DNA of 64,000 nt from CAZUXY01 sp964624235 (lineage in GTDB: Bacteria; Spirochaetota; UBA4802; UBA5368). A program made the position numbers and the translations under genes. The notes below the pieces were generated by a model that was not told the DNA's origin, did no database searches, and saw only the letters and a list, made by a program, of their open reading frames with translations. How positions within the stretch are numbered: the first letter of the stretch is position 1; each line of letters starts with the position of its first letter. Of this stretch, positions 9,518 to 17,737 are shown in pieces. Where the stretch lies: NCBI GenBank assembly GCA_964624235.1, contig CAZUXY010000022.1, positions 4,474 to 68,473 of the forward strand, given 5' to 3'.

Positions 9518-9932
9518 AGTGGTCGTCGACACCGGGGTGCTGGTTTCGGCGTTCGCCTTCGGCGGCGTGCCCGGAGAGGCCGTAAGAAAAGCCGCGCGGG
9601 AGGCGCTGGTGTGTGTCTCGCCCCGTCTTCTGGAAGAATACCGCGCGGTGCCCCTGCGTCTTGAAAAACTGAACAAAATCAATCACGAACAGTTGAAATC
9701 ACTGATCTCGGGCATATCGGTCTTCGTTTCGAATTCGCTGGTAGTGCATCCCCGTAAAGCGCTGGAACTGTGCCGTGACCCCAAGGACAACATGCTTTTG
9801 GAATGCTGTCTTGAAGCGAAAGCCGACACATTGCTGACCGGCGACAAGGACCTGCTGGAAATCGATGAACTGCCGTTTAAACTGAAAATACTTACCCCCG
9901 CGCGGTATATACGGAGGACCACCGGACGGTGA
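9501..9932 (+). CDS. PIN-domain ribonuclease toxin (COG1569-like)
   Basis: 143 residues. The acidic metal-binding residues of the PIN fold are in place: Asp in VVDTGVL (about residue 10), Glu in LLEEYRA (about 51), Asp in CRDPKDN (about 95), Asp in TGDKDLL (about 115). This matches the group annotated as putative toxin-antitoxin toxin component, PIN family; such proteins cut RNA. It overlaps the antitoxin-like gene upstream by 17 bases and the methylase downstream by four (GTGA), so all three are translationally coupled. The pair sits inside the defence operon between the SNF2 helicase and the methylase. It could act as an addiction module or as an effector if the operon is disturbed; both are inference. 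Confidence 0.82.
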   Translation: MKKRNKVVVDTGVLVSAFAFGGVPGEAVRKAAREALVCVSPRLLEEYRAVPLRLEKLNKINHEQLKSLISGISVFVSNSLVVHPRKALELCRDPKDNMLLECCLEAKADTLLTGDKDLLEIDELPFKLKILTPARYIRRTTGR

Positions 9933-12900
9933 AATACGCCACCATACGCATCGAAGGCCCCATCCTCTCGGCGGACATCCTGGACAGGATCGAGCAGGGC
10001 GATACGGGAGGGCAGTCGCCGAAAGACTTCGGCCTGGACGGCCGGGCGAAGGTGAAAGGCGAGATCGTGCGGGCCTGGGCCGACGCGAAGGACCTGTGGC
10101 AGGTGTTCAGCCACCGCATGGAGCGGGTGAAGGACGGGGAGTCGGGCACCTCGGAGACCCGGCGCTTCTTCATGGTGCCCTTCCTGGGGCTCCTGGGATA
10201 CGAGGTTGAAACGGCCCGGGCCGAAACCGTGAACGGGAAGTCCTACGCCATAAGCCACCGGGCGGTGAACCGCGACGGCTTTCCCGTCCACATTACCGGG
10301 TTCAACGACAGCCTGGACAAAAAGCGCGAGACCGGCGGCCCCCGCATGTCGCCCCACGCCCTGGTGCAGGAGTACCTGAACCTGACCGAACACCTCTACG
10401 CCCTTGCCGCCAACGGCCTGCACCTGCGGCTGTTACGCAACTCCAGCCGCCTGGTGAAGCTTTCGTTCGTGGAATTCGACCTGGAGCGCATGTTTTCCGA
10501 GGACCATTACGCCGACTTCGCCGTGCTGTACCGGCTGCTGCACGCCTCGCGCACGCCGCTGAAGAAGGACGCGGGGGCCGAGTGCATACTGGAACGGTAC
10601 CACCAGGACGCCCTGGACGCCGGTAGCCGCATACGGGACGGCCTTTCGGAGGCGGTGAAATATTCCATTATATCCCTGGCCGACGGTTTTCTCGCCCATG
10701 ATGACAACGGGGCCCTGCGGGAAGCGCTGGAACGGGGCGCTTTGAAACCGGAAGAGCTGTACCACCAGTTGCTGCGGCTCATCTACCGCGTGCTTTTTCT
10801 CATGGTGACCGAGGAGCGGGGGCTGGTGTTCGCGCCGAAAACGCCGCCGGAGCGCAGGGCCGTTTACATGAAGCACTACAGCCTGGACCGCCTCAGGGCG
10901 CTTTCGGACCGGGCGTTTCTGCACGACCGGCGGTATAAGGACCTCTGGGAGTGCCTGCTTCGTACCTTCGCGCTGTTCGAGGAGGGCGGGAAGGGCGAAC
11001 CCCTGGGCATAAAGCCCCTGGCGGGGGAGCTGTTTCATTTCCGTTCCATCGGGACGCTCTCGGAGTGTTCCCTGGACAACGAGGCGCTCCTGTCGTGCGT
11101 GCGAAACCTCAACGTGTTTATCAATAAAAACACCGGCCAGGCCACCCGGGTGAACTACGGCTCCCTTTCGGTGGAGGAGTTCGGGTCGGTCTATGAGGGG
11201 ATGCTGGACTTCCACGCGGTGGTCGTCACCACCGGGGGAAAACAGCGTTTTGACCTGGTCTCCGGGAAAGAGCGCAAGACCACGGGCTCGTATTACACGC
11301 CGCCGGAGCTGGTGGCGGAGCTGATCAAAAGCGCGCTTGAGCCGGTGGTGAAGGAGCGGCTGGCGAAAAAACCCCCACCCGGCCTCCCCCTTCAAAAGGG
11401 GGAGGGGAAGTCCTCCCCCGAAAATGGTGTGCGGACTATTGAGGAAACCATTTTGAACATTAAAGTCTGCGACCCGGCCTGCGGGAGCGGGCATTTTCTG
11501 CTGGCGGCGGCGCGGTATCTCGCGCGGGAGCTGGCAATGGCGCGGACGGGGGGCGACGAAGCCTCGCCGGAGGAACTGCGCCGGGCCCTCAGGGAAGTGA
11601 TAGGCCGCTGTATATACGGGGTCGACAAAAACCCCCTGGCGGTGGAGCTGTGCAAGGTGGCGCTGTGGATCGAGGGCCACGAGCCGGGGAAACCGCTGTC
11701 GTTCCTGGACCACCGCATCAAGTGCGGCGACTCCCTGGTGGGAGTGATGGACATCGAGGCGGTCTCGAACACCGGCATTCCGGACGAGGCCTTCAAGCCG
11801 GTGACCGGGGACGATAAGGAGATCGCGAAGGAGCTGAAGAAGCGCAATAAATCGTTCGCCGACGCGGGACAGGGGAACCTCTTCAGCGGCGGACAGAAAG
11901 ACACCGCGGCCCTGGCGAAGGAAGCGGCGGCGATCGCCGCCATGGGGGACGAGAGCCTGGCGAGCGTGAAGGCCAAGGAGGAGCGGTACCGGAAGCTCCA
12001 CGTCCAGGACGGGCTCTATTCCCGGGAATATACCCTCTGTTCGCTCTGGACCGCGGCCTTTTTCATTCCCATGACCAGAGAGAACAAAATAAACAAGCGG
12101 CTGGTGACCAATGATGAGTTTTTCCGCTATCTGAGGAACGAGCAGGTCCCCGAAAGCGCCCTGGCGTATGTGCGGGCGCTGTCCCTGGATCAACGGTTCT
12201 TCCACTGGCCCATCGAGTTTCCCGAGGTGTTTGCGCGGGGCGGGTTTGACTGCGTGCTGGGGAACCCGCCGTGGGAACTCCTCGAATTAAAGGATAATGT
12301 TTCCGAGACTGATTCATTTGCACGGATGCAGAAGTGGTTCAAATCTGGTCAATATTCAATTCTTAATGGAAGGAGGGATCTTTATAAACTTTTTTTAATC
12401 AACTGTACAAATTTGCTTTCTAGCAAAGGACTATATGCCTTTTTAACACCACTTGGTGTTTTTATGGAAGATGAGGTCAGTAAATGGAGAAAAGACTTTT
12501 TCAATAATGGTAGCGTAACTCATTTGTTTCATTATCAAAATGCCAAACATATATTTTTCCCTAAAGTTCATGCTAGTTATCGGTTTTGTGCCGTTACATA
12601 TTCTCCTAGTGAATCATTTGATCACAAATTTTCAACTGTAGCAGAATCATCATCAGCTTTCTATTCGCGCTATATTATTTCTGTAAAACGAAAATATTTT
12701 TCTGAGTGGTTAGGTGAAGATTGCTCTGGAACCATTTATTCGACTAAAGAGTATGCAATATTACATCAATTCCTGATGGATAAAATTAGAAAGATGGAAA
12801 GCTTGAAATACAAGGTTGTAGCTGAATTTCATGCCTCAACTGATAAGAATATATTATATAGTGAACCAAAGGATAAATCATGGATCGTGCCTAAAAATAG

Positions 12901-13636
12901 AAACATTCATTTTTTTAATTACAAATATGCTTCACCAGATACATGGGTTAGTTTCAGCGATGTAAAGGAGCGTGTAAAAAGAAAGGGTTTAATAAGTACA
13001 GGATGGACTGATAGATATCCACGTCTTTTATTCCGGGACATAGCCAGAAATGATGATGAAAGAACACTAATAAGTTGTTTGGTGCCTCCAGGCGTTGTAT
13101 CAACATATGATACCCCGATGTTTGTGCCAAATTGTAGAGATGAGGATTACCCGCTATGGATTTGCTTCTTTGGGGCCCTGTTCTCATCTATATTATTCGA
13201 TTTTTTGATTCGCTCGTTCGTTGATAAACACATAAAAGGATACACTTTAGCTCGTATCAATTGGCCTTCTCCTCTTGAGTTCTTAAAAAAGGATACGTTA
13301 TTTGATAGAATTACAGCTCTTATGTTTGAACTTGCCATTTTGGACGATTCTTATTCTAAATGGGCTCGTGATTGCAATTATCACGGAACTCCATTTCCTC
13401 CTAATCCCGAACGTAAATTTATTTCTAAATGTGAACTCGACGCTTGCATTTTTCGTTTAATACTGGGTGAGAACGATAACTGGGTAAAGGAAGGTTCAAG
13501 CGAGTTGTTATCATACTTCCCTTCACCGAAGCATGCGATCGATTTCATTTTTGAAACTTTTCCAATAATGAAGAGAAAAGATGAGGAAATCCATGGTATT
13601 TACAAAACAAAAGAACAGGTACTGGAAAAATATTAA
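9929..13636 (+). CDS. Eco57I-class N6-adenine DNA methyltransferase, DrmMI-like
   Basis: 1235 residues from a GTG start that overlaps the PIN gene stop. A long N-terminal region (1-470) contains the conserved stretch SLSVEEFGSVYEGML. SAM-binding motif I is DPACGSGHFLLAA (about 514) and catalytic motif IV is NPPW (about 778), as in gamma-type adenine methylases of the Eco57I/PglX group. A target-recognition region should follow, residues 786-1235. Two oddities stand out. A hairpin-forming insert encodes a Pro/Gly-rich linker at about 481-503. Base composition falls sharply to AT-rich right after NPPW, from about 12287. The annotated stop at 13634-13636 precedes an out-of-frame GC-rich stretch that looks like the family's original C-terminus. 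In DISARM such a methylase marks self DNA. Confidence 0.82.
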   Translation: MKYATIRIEGPILSADILDRIEQGDTGGQSPKDFGLDGRAKVKGEIVRAWADAKDLWQVFSHRMERVKDGESGTSETRRFFMVPFLGLLGYEVETARAETVNGKSYAISHRAVNRDGFPVHITGFNDSLDKKRETGGPRMSPHALVQEYLNLTEHLYALAANGLHLRLLRNSSRLVKLSFVEFDLERMFSEDHYADFAVLYRLLHASRTPLKKDAGAECILERYHQDALDAGSRIRDGLSEAVKYSIISLADGFLAHDDNGALREALERGALKPEELYHQLLRLIYRVLFLMVTEERGLVFAPKTPPERRAVYMKHYSLDRLRALSDRAFLHDRRYKDLWECLLRTFALFEEGGKGEPLGIKPLAGELFHFRSIGTLSECSLDNEALLSCVRNLNVFINKNTGQATRVNYGSLSVEEFGSVYEGMLDFHAVVVTTGGKQRFDLVSGKERKTTGSYYTPPELVAELIKSALEPVVKERLAKKPPPGLPLQKGEGKSSPENGVRTIEETILNIKVCDPACGSGHFLLAAARYLARELAMARTGGDEASPEELRRALREVIGRCIYGVDKNPLAVELCKVALWIEGHEPGKPLSFLDHRIKCGDSLVGVMDIEAVSNTGIPDEAFKPVTGDDKEIAKELKKRNKSFADAGQGNLFSGGQKDTAALAKEAAAIAAMGDESLASVKAKEERYRKLHVQDGLYSREYTLCSLWTAAFFIPMTRENKINKRLVTNDEFFRYLRNEQVPESALAYVRALSLDQRFFHWPIEFPEVFARGGFDCVLGNPPWELLELKDNVSETDSFARMQKWFKSGQYSILNGRRDLYKLFLINCTNLLSSKGLYAFLTPLGVFMEDEVSKWRKDFFNNGSVTHLFHYQNAKHIFFPKVHASYRFCAVTYSPSESFDHKFSTVAESSSAFYSRYIISVKRKYFSEWLGEDCSGTIYSTKEYAILHQFLMDKIRKMESLKYKVVAEFHASTDKNILYSEPKDKSWIVPKNRNIHFFNYKYASPDTWVSFSDVKERVKRKGLISTGWTDRYPRLLFRDIARNDDERTLISCLVPPGVVSTYDTPMFVPNCRDEDYPLWICFFGALFSSILFDFLIRSFVDKHIKGYTLARINWPSPLEFLKKDTLFDRITALMFELAILDDSYSKWARDCNYHGTPFPPNPERKFISKCELDACIFRLILGENDNWVKEGSSELLSYFPSPKHAIDFIFETFPIMKRKDEEIHGIYKTKEQVLEKY
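11383..11405. repeat. Perfect hairpin repeat inside the methylase gene
   Basis: CCTCCCCCTT and AAGGGGGAGG form ten-base-pair arms around a three-base loop. The GC-rich surroundings (about 11371-11420) encode KKPPPGLPLQKGEGKSSPEN in frame, a low-complexity linker that fits no methylase motif. It looks like a short palindromic repeat that inserted without breaking the frame. A similar hairpin of different sequence lies at 18769-18788. Confidence 0.6.
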
Positions 13637-13715
13637 GCAACTCATGGGCCCGGCGGACGTGTCCGGGGAGTACAGAACGAAGAGGCTGGTGTTGGAGGGG
13701 CGGGAGAGGGTTTGA
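13620..13715 (+). other. Out-of-frame remnant of the methylase C-terminus
   Basis: Read two bases out of phase with the methylase, this stretch gives YWKNIKQLMGPADVSGEYR followed by TKRLVLEGRERV and a TGA at 13713-13715. That is the style of C-terminal end expected for Eco57I-type methylases, and it is GC-rich like the methylase N-terminus. The TGA overlaps the TTG at 13712, and the SD-like GAGGGGG of the next gene follows at once, just as at the next junction. A one- or two-base indel near the A-rich run at about 13603-13616 would restore a chain about 26 residues longer. It may be a natural frameshift, a recombination scar or a sequencing error. Confidence 0.5.
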
Positions 13716-13723
13716 GGGGGAGC

Positions 13724-14350
13724 TTGAATTCAACATGTTATATGTGTAACTCTACTGCTACTACAAGAGAGCATGTGCCCCCGTTATCTTTTTTTCCAAG
13801 CGGTAAAAAAGATAACCTTATCACTGTTCCATCATGTGAAATGCACAATAACAGTAATTCTAAAGATGTTGAATACATCCGTAATATAATCACTACCTCT
13901 TTTAATGTGAATGCAGAAGGACTGGCACATTATCATAATAAAACAAAGCGTTCATTTAAGCGAAGCGAAAAATTAACTCAAGCAACTTTTCAAAACGTTA
14001 TTACTGTTGATCTTGGTGGAGTTAAATCAAAGGGCTTTAATTATAGTGTTGAGCGATTTGATAAAGTTTTTGATGTCATAGGTCGAGGATTATTCTTCTA
14101 CGACTTTGGTAAAAAGTTCACAGGAGAATGGTTAGTAGTAAATGTTAATGCATATATGAATTGGAAGCATTTAGGAAACCCGTCATATGAACCATATGAA
14201 AAGTTATTTGATGCAATCTCAAATAATAGTATGGATGACATGCCAGTTGGTAATCCTGAAATTTTCCGTTACTTACGAATTATACAACAAGAGATATATA
14301 TTTATCTATTGGTGTTATACGAAGGTTTTGAAGTTTTATTAGTTAGTTGA
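13724..14350 (+). CDS. HNH-type nuclease-like protein
   Basis: About 208 residues. The N-terminus has a zinc-finger-like CYMC, then TREHVPPLSFFP and a second half VPSCEMHNNSNSKD, the arrangement of an HNH/McrA-type nuclease (two Cys, His of EHVP, Cys-x2-His-Asn). The rest has no recognised domain; the final 25 residues are hydrophobic. I place the start at TTG 13724, behind GAGGGGG, rather than at TTG 13712, which overlaps the upstream stop; the next gene uses the same layout. The gene is AT-rich, like the recognition half of the methylase before it and unlike the helicases. The coupling suggests that it works with that operon or was acquired with the AT-rich block. Confidence 0.65.
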   Translation: MNSTCYMCNSTATTREHVPPLSFFPSGKKDNLITVPSCEMHNNSNSKDVEYIRNIITTSFNVNAEGLAHYHNKTKRSFKRSEKLTQATFQNVITVDLGGVKSKGFNYSVERFDKVFDVIGRGLFFYDFGKKFTGEWLVVNVNAYMNWKHLGNPSYEPYEKLFDAISNNSMDDMPVGNPEIFRYLRIIQQEIYIYLLVLYEGFEVLLVS

Positions 14351-14358
14351 GGGGGCAG

Positions 14359-15549
14359 ATGGAAGAACTGGATAAAATTTTCAGTCAAATCGAAAGCGGC
14401 GGCATAACAATACAGATGGTACCTGAAAACGGTACAAGAAGGATCACACGTTTCGAGAAGCTAAAGGAATTTGCTGAACAGGAATTTGCATTTTGGAACC
14501 AGTTTCGAAACTCCCGATTAATACATTTGGTGCAACCCTTTGGCCAAGCCTTGCAAGAAATTCAAAATGCCGAGAATGCTATAAAGTCTGGGAATGATCA
14601 ACAGGTAAACAATAGTTTAACAAGTATAATAAATATTCTTAGGAATAATACTCACTGCTTTTCATCTACTTCTCTTGCTTTATTCTTTAAAGAAATGTAT
14701 GAAAGCGGTGCAAAAATTGGGGATGCCGCTTACGATTATTTCTTAGAACAAAATATTCAATACAAGGAGTTTTCTAATAAAGACTATTTAATCGGTATTA
14801 TTAAAAGCTTCATATATGAGAAAGTCCATATATCTTTTAATGATAAACTGAATGCGGAGACAGAATCACTGGAAGACATAAGGGCAAAGTATTTTGCGAC
14901 TATAGACGGCATTGAGAACTATTACCACTCGACAGTAGAACAGAGAGACAAGGAACTGAACAGTTTCAAGACAGAGCTGAACGACTGGAAAGATGCCACT
15001 ATTAAGGATTTGCAGAATAAGCTCAACGATAATGAACAGAAATTTTCTACTCTTCAACAACAATACGAAGAGTATATGCGGCTCGAAGGCCCGGCGAAAT
15101 ACTGGCAGGAACTGACTGATGATTATGAGAAGAAGGGAAGAGGTTGGAGGCACTGGGCGATCGGTTCATCTGCCCTGTCTCTGGCGATTCTGGGGGGTAT
15201 TTTGTATAATTTTCCTGATTGTCTCTATCAACAGGGGCAATCCTTTTCTTTTACAAATCTGAAGGGTACCATTGTCCTGGCGATCATCGTGTCCATTCTG
15301 ATTTATTTAATCCGTTTATTCGTGAAACTTTCCATCAGCGCCTATCATCTTTCGCGGGACGCGAAAGAACGGCTTCAGCTGACACATATCTACCTTTCCA
15401 TGATAAAGGATAATGCGGTTGACGAGAAGGACAGGGCTATTGTTTTGCAGTCCCTGTTCAGCAGGGCTGATACGGGCTTGCTGAAGGGGGATCATAGCCC
15501 GTCCATGCCGGAGGGGTTGATTTCGCAGGTTATGAGAGGGGCGAAATAG
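14359..15549 (+). CDS. Coiled-coil protein with two membrane segments (DUF6161-like)
   Basis: About 396 residues. The soluble N-terminal part ends in a long coiled coil (about 195-250, QRDKELNSFKTELNDWKD). Two transmembrane helices follow (about 272-290 and 306-325), then a cytoplasmic tail with LTHIYLSMIKDN and LQSLFSRADTGLL. That tail pattern is what I associate with DUF6161 proteins found near defence genes; this is recall, not a search. ATG 14359 is chosen because GAGGGGG lies just before it; the TTG at 14347 overlaps the HNH stop. The first two thirds are AT-rich and the last third is closer to the genome average. It may anchor the HNH protein, or sense membrane events, but that is speculation. 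Confidence 0.6.
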   Translation: MEELDKIFSQIESGGITIQMVPENGTRRITRFEKLKEFAEQEFAFWNQFRNSRLIHLVQPFGQALQEIQNAENAIKSGNDQQVNNSLTSIINILRNNTHCFSSTSLALFFKEMYESGAKIGDAAYDYFLEQNIQYKEFSNKDYLIGIIKSFIYEKVHISFNDKLNAETESLEDIRAKYFATIDGIENYYHSTVEQRDKELNSFKTELNDWKDATIKDLQNKLNDNEQKFSTLQQQYEEYMRLEGPAKYWQELTDDYEKKGRGWRHWAIGSSALSLAILGGILYNFPDCLYQQGQSFSFTNLKGTIVLAIIVSILIYLIRLFVKLSISAYHLSRDAKERLQLTHIYLSMIKDNAVDEKDRAIVLQSLFSRADTGLLKGDHSPSMPEGLISQVMRGAK

Positions 15550-15589
15550 CAATCTACCTATATCTCCCCAACATTGTTATGGTAAAGAA

Positions 15590-15877
15590 ATGATCACAAA
15601 ACACCAGGGTACTGTGGAATTGAAAAATGACTTCACCACGGTATTCGATCTGCTCCGATCCCGGGGGGAAGCCGATCTGGTAACATCAGCGGGGAGTTCT
15701 TTTGTCGCGATGGCCTCCATTGCCAGCAGCGGGGAGCACTCCGGGGAACCTGTGATTAAGTTCTTCCATGACGGTGTTGAGTATGCTCGATCATACAGAT
15801 GCTGCTGGGGGCATTATTATAATTGCAACAGGACCCGAATAGGGATGTACTGTAAGGCTTTGGATTCGGTTGTGTAG
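15590..15877 (+). CDS. Small Cys-rich protein, 95 aa, unknown
   Basis: ATG 15590 to TAG 15877. The C-terminal half is the distinctive part: FHDGVEYARSYRCCWGHYY then NCNRTRIGMYCKAL, with four Cys and a His that could bind metal. I know no function for it. The part from about residue 29 to the stop is duplicated, nearly unchanged, at 18813-19015 without the first 28 codons. The gene stands between the membrane protein gene and darT. Because the reading frame stays open in the second copy despite its lost start, this may be a real small protein family spread with the repeat. Confidence 0.5.
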   Translation: MITKHQGTVELKNDFTTVFDLLRSRGEADLVTSAGSSFVAMASIASSGEHSGEPVIKFFHDGVEYARSYRCCWGHYYNCNRTRIGMYCKALDSVV

Positions 15878-15900
15878 ATATGATGGTCTGATAAGTTCAA
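15675..15900 (+). repeat. 226-bp direct repeat, copy A
   Basis: Aligned by eye with 18813-19038 (offset 3138), it differs at four positions, about 98 % identity, and the match ends abruptly on both sides. Copy A covers the last 67 codons of the 95-residue gene plus 23 bases after its stop. The two copies bracket darT, darG and the Abi_2 gene. Confidence 0.9.
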
Positions 15901-15944
15901 TGGTGCCGAATGTAAGAATATGAAATATCGAGAATCAAATTACT

Positions 15945-16574
15945 ATGACGGCAATTTACCATATTACCCATGTTGACAATCTCCGGGATATTCTCCACCA
16001 TGGGGGGCTTTACTCCGATGCTGAAAGAACTCGCAGGAGTATGAAGCCGGTATGTATTGCCTACACTGAGATTAAGGATCGTCGATCAAGAAAGAAGGTC
16101 GATTTACCCGGCGGCATGACCCTTGACGAATATGTACCATTCTATTTCTCGAATCGTTCACCCATGCTGTATGCGATTCATACGAAAAGCGTTCCAGGGT
16201 ATTCACATGGCGACAGCGAAATCATTTATCTCGTTTCCTCGGCGGAGCGTGTGTCAGCTTCAGACCGCGGGTGGTGTTTTTCAGATGGGCACGCGATAAT
16301 GGAGATGACAGAGTTCTATTGTTCACTTGATAAGCTGTGCATGGTCGACTGGGATATAATCGATAACTGGAGCTGGGGCGATCGGCCGGATGATCCCGAC
16401 AGGAAACGACGCAAACAGGCAGAATTCCTGGTTTCCGGTTTTTTCCCCTGGGAACTTGTTGACAGAATCGGTGTTAAAGATAAAATAATGTTGGAAAAAG
16501 TAAATGAATTACTCGCTTCAGCGCCGTGCAGGCCGGATGTATCCATCGAATCTGATTGGTATTATCAGGATTAA
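15945..16574 (+). CDS. darT: DarT, DNA thymidine ADP-ribosyltransferase toxin
   Basis: 209 residues with the DarT (DUF4433) pattern: N-terminal YHITHVDNLRDIL...GGL, then YVPFYFSNRSPMLYAIH, and the catalytic stretch RRKQAEFLVSGFFPW in which the Glu of AEFL is the expected catalytic residue. DarT uses NAD+ to ADP-ribosylate thymidine in single-stranded DNA, blocking replication. Its antitoxin gene darG starts 16 bases after the stop, the usual order. The ATG has no strong ribosome binding site, which would keep toxin output below that of darG. It is the first gene of the block bounded by the 226-bp direct repeats. Established work on DarTG shows anti-phage activity; that role here is inference. 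Confidence 0.92.
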   Translation: MTAIYHITHVDNLRDILHHGGLYSDAERTRRSMKPVCIAYTEIKDRRSRKKVDLPGGMTLDEYVPFYFSNRSPMLYAIHTKSVPGYSHGDSEIIYLVSSAERVSASDRGWCFSDGHAIMEMTEFYCSLDKLCMVDWDIIDNWSWGDRPDDPDRKRRKQAEFLVSGFFPWELVDRIGVKDKIMLEKVNELLASAPCRPDVSIESDWYYQD

Positions 16575-16589
16575 CCAGGAGGTGCAGGT

Positions 16590-17639
16590 ATGGTGGAATT
16601 AATACATGGCAATTTGCTCGAAGCTGATGCCGAAGCCCTGGTCAATACCGTTAACACCGAAGGAGTAATGGGAAAGGGCGTGGCCCTTCAGTTTAAGAAG
16701 GCGTTCCCCGAAATGGTGGAGACATATAAAAAAGCCTGCAAGGACGGCACGTTGACCATCGGCAAGGTTCAGGTCTATACACGTAACGCCATTATCGGAC
16801 CGCGCTATATAATTAATTTTCCAACAAAGCGACACTGGAAAGCCTCCTCAAAAAATGAAGATATTCTGAAAGGGCTTAAATCACTTGTCGCGGAAGTCGA
16901 AAGGTTGCGTATTACATCCATCGCCCTGCCGGCACTGGGATGCGGTCTTGGCGGTCTCGATTGGGATAAAGTCCTTCCTATGATTAAGGAGGAATTCCGT
17001 TCAGTGCCCAATGTACGTGTACTCGTGTACCCACCCCAGAAATCACCCGACGCCAATTCAATGATTAACCGGACAGAACGCCCGAAGATGACGACGCTAC
17101 GGGCGAAAGTTCTTCATGTATTGGGAAGGTATTGCTCCGCTGGGTATGACCTTAAACTCCTTGAAGTGCAAAAGCTCCTCTACTTCTTACAGGAGGCCGG
17201 TGAACCTCTGCGGTTAAGATTTAAAAAGGACTATTACGGGCCATACGCGGATAATCTCAGGCATGTACTGCATCTGTTTGAGGGGCATTTTATTAATGGT
17301 TTCGCGGACGGCAAAAATAAACCGGAAACGCCGATTCATTTGATACCTGAAGCCATCGAGGAAGCGAGAAGAATTATACAGAAAAATGACACGAGCCCCG
17401 AAACCGGCGAAACCATACTCGACAAAGTCCTTAAGCTTATTGAGGGTTTCGAAACTCCCTATGGTATGGAGCTCCTCGCGACGGTTCACTGGGTTACGAT
17501 TCATGAAAAAGGTTCGAGTGATGAGGATGCTGTTCTGGAAGCTGTATATAATTGGAACAGTAGAAAAAGAGAGGTTATGAAGCCGGAACATGTTAAAATC
17601 GCCCGCAAGCGTCTGATCGAGCATGGATGGATTCAATAG
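16590..17639 (+). CDS. darG: DarG, macrodomain DNA ADP-ribosyl glycohydrolase antitoxin
   Basis: 349 residues. Residues 1-150 form a macrodomain: NTVNTEGVMGKGVALQFK, with the Lys of GKG as the known catalytic residue, and ALPALGCGLGGLDW. The C-terminal domain (about 170-349, LLEVQKLLYFLQEAGEP, YYGPYADNLRHVL) is the usual DarG partner domain that binds DarT and resembles the Panacea/DUF4065 fold. DarG removes ADP-ribose from DNA and also binds DarT directly. The ATG follows CCAGGAGGTGCAGGT, a far stronger ribosome binding site than that of darT, so antitoxin should be made in excess. Full length and intact. Confidence 0.93.
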   Translation: MVELIHGNLLEADAEALVNTVNTEGVMGKGVALQFKKAFPEMVETYKKACKDGTLTIGKVQVYTRNAIIGPRYIINFPTKRHWKASSKNEDILKGLKSLVAEVERLRITSIALPALGCGLGGLDWDKVLPMIKEEFRSVPNVRVLVYPPQKSPDANSMINRTERPKMTTLRAKVLHVLGRYCSAGYDLKLLEVQKLLYFLQEAGEPLRLRFKKDYYGPYADNLRHVLHLFEGHFINGFADGKNKPETPIHLIPEAIEEARRIIQKNDTSPETGETILDKVLKLIEGFETPYGMELLATVHWVTIHEKGSSDEDAVLEAVYNWNSRKREVMKPEHVKIARKRLIEHGWIQ

Positions 17640-17701
17640 TTGGAAATCGTTAAATAGAAGTATTGATCAGGCAGATAATCTCCGCCAGTAGAATTAATTT
17701 G

Positions 17702-17730
17702 TTGACATTTCCAATGCAAACAACGATATT
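17702..17730 (+). promoter_or_regulatory. Promoter for a small RNA upstream of the Abi_2 gene
   Basis: TTGACA (17702-17707) lies 17 bases before GATATT (17725-17730). Transcription would start near 17737-17738, only about 45 bases before a terminator-like hairpin, so the main product would be a very short RNA. Confidence 0.55.
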
Positions 17731-17737
17731 AATTACA

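Noticed and set aside
10433..12205. 590-codon open frame on the minus strand inside the methylase gene
   Set aside because: It lies opposite a gene with clear motifs in GC-rich DNA, where antisense frames stay open by codon bias. No ribosome binding site or known domain.
1304..13636. BREX system
   Set aside because: No PglZ phosphatase, BrxC/PglY ATPase or BrxL is present; only the methylase resembles PglX.
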